DNA from: Methylovirgula sp.
GTDB taxonomy: Bacteria; Pseudomonadota; Alphaproteobacteria; Rhizobiales; Beijerinckiaceae
DNA: 9,260 nucleotides
Assembly (NCBI GenBank): GCA_030040215.1
Contig: JASHUD010000232.1
Span: forward strand, 1 to 9,260
Direction of reading: 5' to 3'
Part shown: piece by piece, positions 6,544-9,260 of the stretch
Layout: each line of letters begins with the position of its first letter
Numbering within the stretch: the stretch's first letter is position 1
Translations under genes and position numbers: made by a program
Notes under the pieces: model-generated
What the model saw: only the letters and a program-made list of their open reading frames with translations
Told to the model about the DNA's origin: nothing
Database searches by the model: none

Positions 6544-6945
6544 ATGATTGGAATGGTCCTCGTGACCCACGGCGATCTGGCGAAGGAGTTCCGCGCGGCG
6601 CTGGAACATGTCGTCGGCACGCAGAAGCAGATCGCCACCGTCTCGGTCGGTCCCGAGGACGACATGGAACAGCGTCGCAAGGAGATCCTCGCGGCCGTTA
6701 ACCAAGTCGATAGCGGGGTCGGCGTCGTGATCTTGACCGATATGTTCGGCGGCACGCCGTCCAATCTGGCAATTTCCGTCATGAATGGCGGGCATGTCGA
6801 GGTTGTCGCGGGCATCAATTTGCCCATGCTCATCAAGCTAGCCTCGATCCGCGACGTGCTGAGCCTCGAACAGGCCGTCTTGCAGGCGCAGGATGCCGGC
6901 CGCAAGTATATCTACGTGGCAAGTCGCGTACTCGGCGGCAAATGA
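6544..6945 (+). CDS. manX: PTS EIIA component, mannose (Man) family
   Basis: The 133-residue product is a stand-alone Man-type EIIA domain, which accepts phosphate from HPr. It opens with MIGMVLVTHG, where His9 is the expected phosphorylation site, and has the family motif DMFGGTPSN at 66-74, whose Asp66 supports the active site. No EIIB or EIIC gene is nearby, so it probably works in regulation rather than sugar uptake, as proposed for its alphaproteobacterial homologues. I chose the ATG at 6544 because the fold begins there; a TTG at 6520 and a GTG at 6535 are in frame, but their extra residues are not part of the domain and the GGAG at 6516-6519 is badly spaced for either. No strong ribosome-binding site precedes 6544. 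The stop overlaps ptsH by four bases. Confidence 0.93.
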   Translation: MIGMVLVTHGDLAKEFRAALEHVVGTQKQIATVSVGPEDDMEQRRKEILAAVNQVDSGVGVVILTDMFGGTPSNLAISVMNGGHVEVVAGINLPMLIKLASIRDVLSLEQAVLQAQDAGRKYIYVASRVLGGK

Positions 6946-7262
6946 GCATGAGCGCAACTTCAGAGAACGGAACCGCCTTGGCGCCGGATGACGTACTGGT
7001 GCGCGACTTCGAGATTCTCAACCGCCGCGGCCTGCACGCGCGCGCCACGGCGAAGCTCGTTCAATGCATCGAAACCTTCGCCGCCGAAGTGACGGTCAGC
7101 CGTTGCGGCGAGACGGTCGGAGGCACCTCGATCATGGGCATATTGACGCTTGGCGCCGGCGTGGGCTCGACGATCACGCTTACCGCGAAAGGCCGCGAAG
7201 CCGCCGAAGTACTCGATGCGGTCGGCGCGCTCGTCGCCGAGCGATTCGGCGAAGACGATTGA
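6942..7262 (+). CDS. ptsH: Phosphocarrier protein HPr
   Basis: HPr relays phosphate from enzyme I (on histidine) and is a target of HPr kinase (on serine). The 106-residue product carries the His-site motif RRGLHARATAKLV with His32 and the Ser-site motif GGTSIMGILTLGAG with Ser63. Both regulated residues are present, consistent with hprK and manX in the same cluster. It is about 18-20 residues longer at the N-terminus than the usual 85-90 residue HPr; this segment (MSMSATSENGTALAPDD) looks disordered. Starts at 6942 and 6948 (Met1, Met3) are both possible; the first overlaps the manX stop as ATGA. The stop overlaps the yjbQ start by one base (TGATG). Confidence 0.95.
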   Translation: MSMSATSENGTALAPDDVLVRDFEILNRRGLHARATAKLVQCIETFAAEVTVSRCGETVGGTSIMGILTLGAGVGSTITLTAKGREAAEVLDAVGALVAERFGEDD

Positions 7263-7681
7263 TGCGTCAGGCGCTGCATCGGCTCGTCGTCGCGACAAAA
7301 GGCAAAGGGCTCGTCGAGATCACCGAGCCAATCCGCGCTTGGCTTGGCGGGCAGTCGATCGCAACCGGACTGCTCACCGTCTTTTGCCGCCACACCTCGG
7401 CTTCGCTGCTCATCCAGGAGAACGCGGATCCCGACGTGCGCAAGGACCTCGAAGCATTCTTCGAGGAGCTCGCGCCGGAAGGACGCGAACGTTACGTGCA
7501 CGAGATCGAAGGGCCTGATGATATGCCGGCCCACATCCGTGCCGCGCTGACACAGGCGCAGCTTTCCATCCCGGTCGAATCGGCGCGCCTGCAACTTGGC
7601 GCCTGGCAAGGCATCTATCTCTTCGAGCACCGTCGCGCGGCGCACCGGCGCGAGATCGTGCTGCATCTCATCGGGGAGTGA
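7262..7681 (+). CDS. yjbQ: YjbQ/UPF0047 family protein (secondary thiamine-phosphate synthase family)
   Basis: The 139-residue product matches the full length of the YjbQ family, a small trimeric fold. Conserved features are RHTSASLLIQENADPDV (43-59) with His44, Glu53, Asn54 and Asp56; YVHEIEGPDDMPAHIR (78-93) with His80 and His91; and LGAWQGIYLFEHR (112-124). The Escherichia coli member has weak thiamine-phosphate-synthase activity, but the true physiological role is not settled, so the enzyme name should be read as a family label. I chose the ATG at 7262 because it overlaps the ptsH stop by one base (TGATG) and gives the family's N-terminus; longer readings in this frame are shadows of ptsH. 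It is the last gene of the plus-strand cluster and is convergent with trmD. Confidence 0.93.
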   Translation: MRQALHRLVVATKGKGLVEITEPIRAWLGGQSIATGLLTVFCRHTSASLLIQENADPDVRKDLEAFFEELAPEGRERYVHEIEGPDDMPAHIRAALTQAQLSIPVESARLQLGAWQGIYLFEHRRAAHRREIVLHLIGE

Positions 7682-7688
7682 ACGAATC

Positions 7689-7794
7689 CGTCATGGCCGG
7701 GCTTGTCCCGGCTCCACGCGGTCCAGTCGCACGCAGCCGGCAAATTAGTGGCGGCGGCTCGGCGTGGATGGCCGGCATAAAGCCGGCCATGACG
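7689..7794. repeat. REP/BIME-like imperfect palindromic element
   Basis: The ends are exact 12-bp inverted copies: CGTCATGGCCGG (7689-7700) and CCGGCCATGACG (7783-7794). A second inner pair is TCCACGC (7713-7719) with GCGTGGA (7762-7768). Each half can also fold locally: GCCGGG-CTTGT-CCCGGC at 7696-7712, and ATGGCCGGC-ATAAA-GCCGGCCAT at 7768-7790, a perfect 9-bp stem. Sequences of this type (ATGGCCGGGCTTGTCCCGGC) are widely dispersed between genes in Rhizobiales genomes. It fills the gap between yjbQ and trmD and may act on the 3' ends of both transcripts. No transposase is present. Confidence 0.75.
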
Positions 7795-7807
7795 CGGCTT
7801 ATAGCTC

Positions 7808-8509
7808 TCAGCTCTTCTTCTCAGGAGCAGCGCCGCGCACCAAATCCGGCCGGCGCGCCTGCGTGAGCGCCTGCGCCTGCGCCTTGCGCCAAGCGGCGAT
7901 CTTGGCGTGATCGCCGGAGAGCAGAATTTCGGGAATCGCCCGGCCCTCGAATTCGCGCGGCTTCGTATAGTGCGGATATTCGAGAAGGCCGCCTTCGAAA
8001 CTCTCTTCGGCGGCGGATTCTTCTTTGCCCATCACGCCGGGTAGCAGACGAACGACCGCGTCGAGCAGCACCATCGCCCCCAGCTCGCCGCCCGACAGCA
8101 CGTAATCGCCGATCGAGACTTCTTCCAAGCCGCGCGCGTCGATCACCCGTTCGTCGATGCCTTCGAAACGGCCGCAGACCAGAATGACGCCGGCGCCACG
8201 GCTCCATTCGCGCACGCGCTTTTGCGTAAGCTGCCGGCCGCGCGGGCTCATCAACAGACGCGGGCGCGGATCGTCAGGCGCAAGATTGGCGTCGAGACTC
8301 GCGGCCAGCACGTCGGCGCGCAGCACCATGCCCGCTCCGCCGCCGGCCGGCGGTTCGTCGACGCTGCGATGCCGGCCGATACCTTGCGCACGAATGTCGA
8401 CGGTCTCTAAGTCCCACAGATTTCGGGCACGCGCATCGCCGGCAAGCGACACGCCGAGCGGTCCCGGAAACATCTCGGGAAAGAGCGTGAAGACGGTCGC
8501 CCGCCACAT
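7808..8509 (-). CDS. trmD: tRNA (guanine-N1)-methyltransferase TrmD
   Basis: TrmD uses S-adenosylmethionine to methylate G37 next to the anticodon, preventing +1 frameshifting; it is a dimeric trefoil-knot enzyme and normally essential. The 233-residue product begins MWRATVFTLFPEMFPG, the usual family start, and has GGGAGMV (57-62), MSPRG (87-91), CGRFEGIDERVI (112-123), IGDYVLSGGE (133-142), Arg154, and LLEYPHYTKP (175-184). The hinge reads SAAEESF, so residue 169 is Glu where the E. coli enzyme has the proposed catalytic Asp169. The ATG is four bases after the rimM stop with no visible ribosome-binding site, which suggests coupling to rimM. A 52-residue upstream extension is open but is a shadow of rimM. 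Confidence 0.96.
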   Translation of the reverse strand: MWRATVFTLFPEMFPGPLGVSLAGDARARNLWDLETVDIRAQGIGRHRSVDEPPAGGGAGMVLRADVLAASLDANLAPDDPRPRLLMSPRGRQLTQKRVREWSRGAGVILVCGRFEGIDERVIDARGLEEVSIGDYVLSGGELGAMVLLDAVVRLLPGVMGKEESAAEESFEGGLLEYPHYTKPREFEGRAIPEILLSGDHAKIAAWRKAQAQALTQARRPDLVRGAAPEKKS

Positions 8510-8513
8510 GGCG

Positions 8514-9113
8514 CTAACGAGGCGAGACCCGCGCTCTTGGCGCGGGCTGCGGGTCGAGGGCCGATTCCAACGAGGATTCCGCTTCGATCTCGAGCGGCGG
8601 AAGAATGAAGATTTTTCCGGCTTCGATATCGATGCGCGGCACGGCTTCCTTGGTGAACGGCACAAGCAGCGTTTCGCCGCCGTCGGTGGGCTCGACCTCC
8701 AAAATGTCGCCGCCGCCGAAATTCAGAACGCCGGTGACGTGGCCGATGCGCTCGCCCGCCGGATTGTGCGCCGTGAGCCCGATGAGATCGGCGTGATAAA
8801 ATTCCCCTTCCGCCGTTGCCGGCAACGCGGCGCGCGCAACGTAGAGATCAACGCCGTTCAGCGCCTCGGCTTGATCGCGCGTGCCGACGCCGGCGAAGCG
8901 TACGACGAGGAGATCGTCCTTCAGCGGGCGCAGCGCGACGATCTCGAATTGGCGCGCGCCCTGCGCATCGCTGAGCATTCCATACGCACCGATCGCTTTC
9001 GGGTCCTCGGTGAACGATAAAAGCCGCACCTCGCCCTTGACGCCGTGCGCCGCGCCGATACGGCCGGCGAGGAGGCGTTTTTCGGCAAGCGGCGGTGCGG
9101 TATCCTTGGGCAT
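8514..9113 (-). CDS. rimM: 16S rRNA processing/30S maturation factor RimM
   Basis: RimM binds ribosomal protein S19 and helps mature the 3' (head) domain of the 30S subunit. The 199-residue product has the N-terminal beta-barrel with GRIGAAHGVKGEVR (17-30) and LNGVDLYVAR (85-94), then a PRC-barrel domain opening with EFYHADLIGL (104-113) and continuing GVLNFGGGDILEVEP and VPFTKEAVPRIDIEAGKI (151-168). The last 20-25 residues are a variable, Pro/Arg-rich tail overlapping no domain. The ATG lies three bases after the rpsP stop with no ribosome-binding site visible, and trmD follows after four bases, so rpsP-rimM-trmD look translationally coupled. Confidence 0.96.
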   Translation of the reverse strand: MPKDTAPPLAEKRLLAGRIGAAHGVKGEVRLLSFTEDPKAIGAYGMLSDAQGARQFEIVALRPLKDDLLVVRFAGVGTRDQAEALNGVDLYVARAALPATAEGEFYHADLIGLTAHNPAGERIGHVTGVLNFGGGDILEVEPTDGGETLLVPFTKEAVPRIDIEAGKIFILPPLEIEAESSLESALDPQPAPRARVSPR

Positions 9114-9116
9114 CGT

Positions 9117-9260
9117 CTATGCCGCGGGTTCGGCGGGAGCCTCGGCAGGTTCCGCGCCCTTCGCGGCGCCCGCGGCGCGCTCCTGCGCCTTCTTCTTGGG
9201 CTGCGCCTTCTGCGGATTGTTGCGCGCTTCGCGCTTCAACGCGCCGAGCGTGTCGAGCAA
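9117..9260 (-). CDS. rpsP: 30S ribosomal protein S16, C-terminal 47 residues (5' part outside window)
   Basis: Only the last 47 codons and a TAG stop are visible; the gene enters from the right edge. The visible start LLDTLGALKREARNNPQKA fits the C-terminal part of S16 (after the conserved RLG/GR core), followed by the basic PKKKAQERAAGAAKG and a low-complexity tail of Ala, Pro and Glu (AEPAEAPAEPAA), the kind of extension found on S16 in Rhizobiales. The call relies mainly on position: rpsP directly upstream of rimM and trmD is a strongly conserved order. The conserved N-terminal half of S16 cannot be checked here. Confidence 0.88.
   Translation of the reverse strand: MLDTLGALKREARNNPQKAQPKKKAQERAAGAAKGAEPAEAPAEPAA

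Noticed and set aside
7678..7866. Short plus-strand open frame reading MAGLVPA and WMAGIKPAMT
   Set aside because: It is a translation of the palindromic repeat at 7689-7794 plus antisense trmD; such spurious proteins recur wherever this repeat occurs.

Overview
The window is GC-rich, densely packed chromosomal DNA from an alphaproteobacterium, most likely of the order Hyphomicrobiales (Rhizobiales). The ChvI-ChvG-HprK-EIIA(Man)-HPr gene order, the short single-domain HPr kinase, the ccmC-ccmD-ccmG cluster and a repeat of the type common in this group all point there. I cannot name a genus from the sequence alone.

Layout, left to right. (1) 1-264, minus strand: the 5' part of a gene for a small secreted DUF5666-like protein. 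(2) 460-2043, plus strand: ccmC, ccmD, ccmG, which handle haem delivery and thiol reduction for c-type cytochrome maturation. (3) 2167-2979, minus strand: a HugZ/pyridoxamine-oxidase-like protein with a C-terminal DUF2470, convergent with ccmG and divergent from chvI. (4) 3235-7681, plus strand: chvI and chvG (envelope-stress/acid-sensing two-component system), hprK, a mannose-type EIIA (manX), ptsH and yjbQ. Several of these overlap by 1-4 bases, and a 243-base gap separates hprK from manX. (5) 7689-7794: an imperfect palindromic repeat (REP/BIME-like) that nearly fills the gap between two convergent genes. (6) 7808-9260, minus strand: trmD, rimM and the 3' end of rpsP, part of the usual ribosomal-protein/tRNA-modification operon read right to left.

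How the genes fit together. HprK is expected to phosphorylate HPr on a serine (Ser63 here), while HPr and EIIA carry phosphate on histidines (His32 and His9). No EIIB or EIIC transport subunit is visible, so this looks like the regulatory, non-transporting PTS branch known in alphaproteobacteria, joined to the ChvI/ChvG sensor system. The ccm genes and the HugZ-like gene share a haem theme, but their convergent arrangement argues against a common operon.

Nothing here is a clearly new system. The most worthwhile unexplained features are a perfect 16-bp palindrome before manX, hairpins and an operator-like inverted repeat in the hugZ-like/chvI intergenic region, the palindromic repeat between yjbQ and trmD, and the coupling of yjbQ to ptsH. 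I saw no tRNA, rRNA, CRISPR array, insertion sequence or phage gene.
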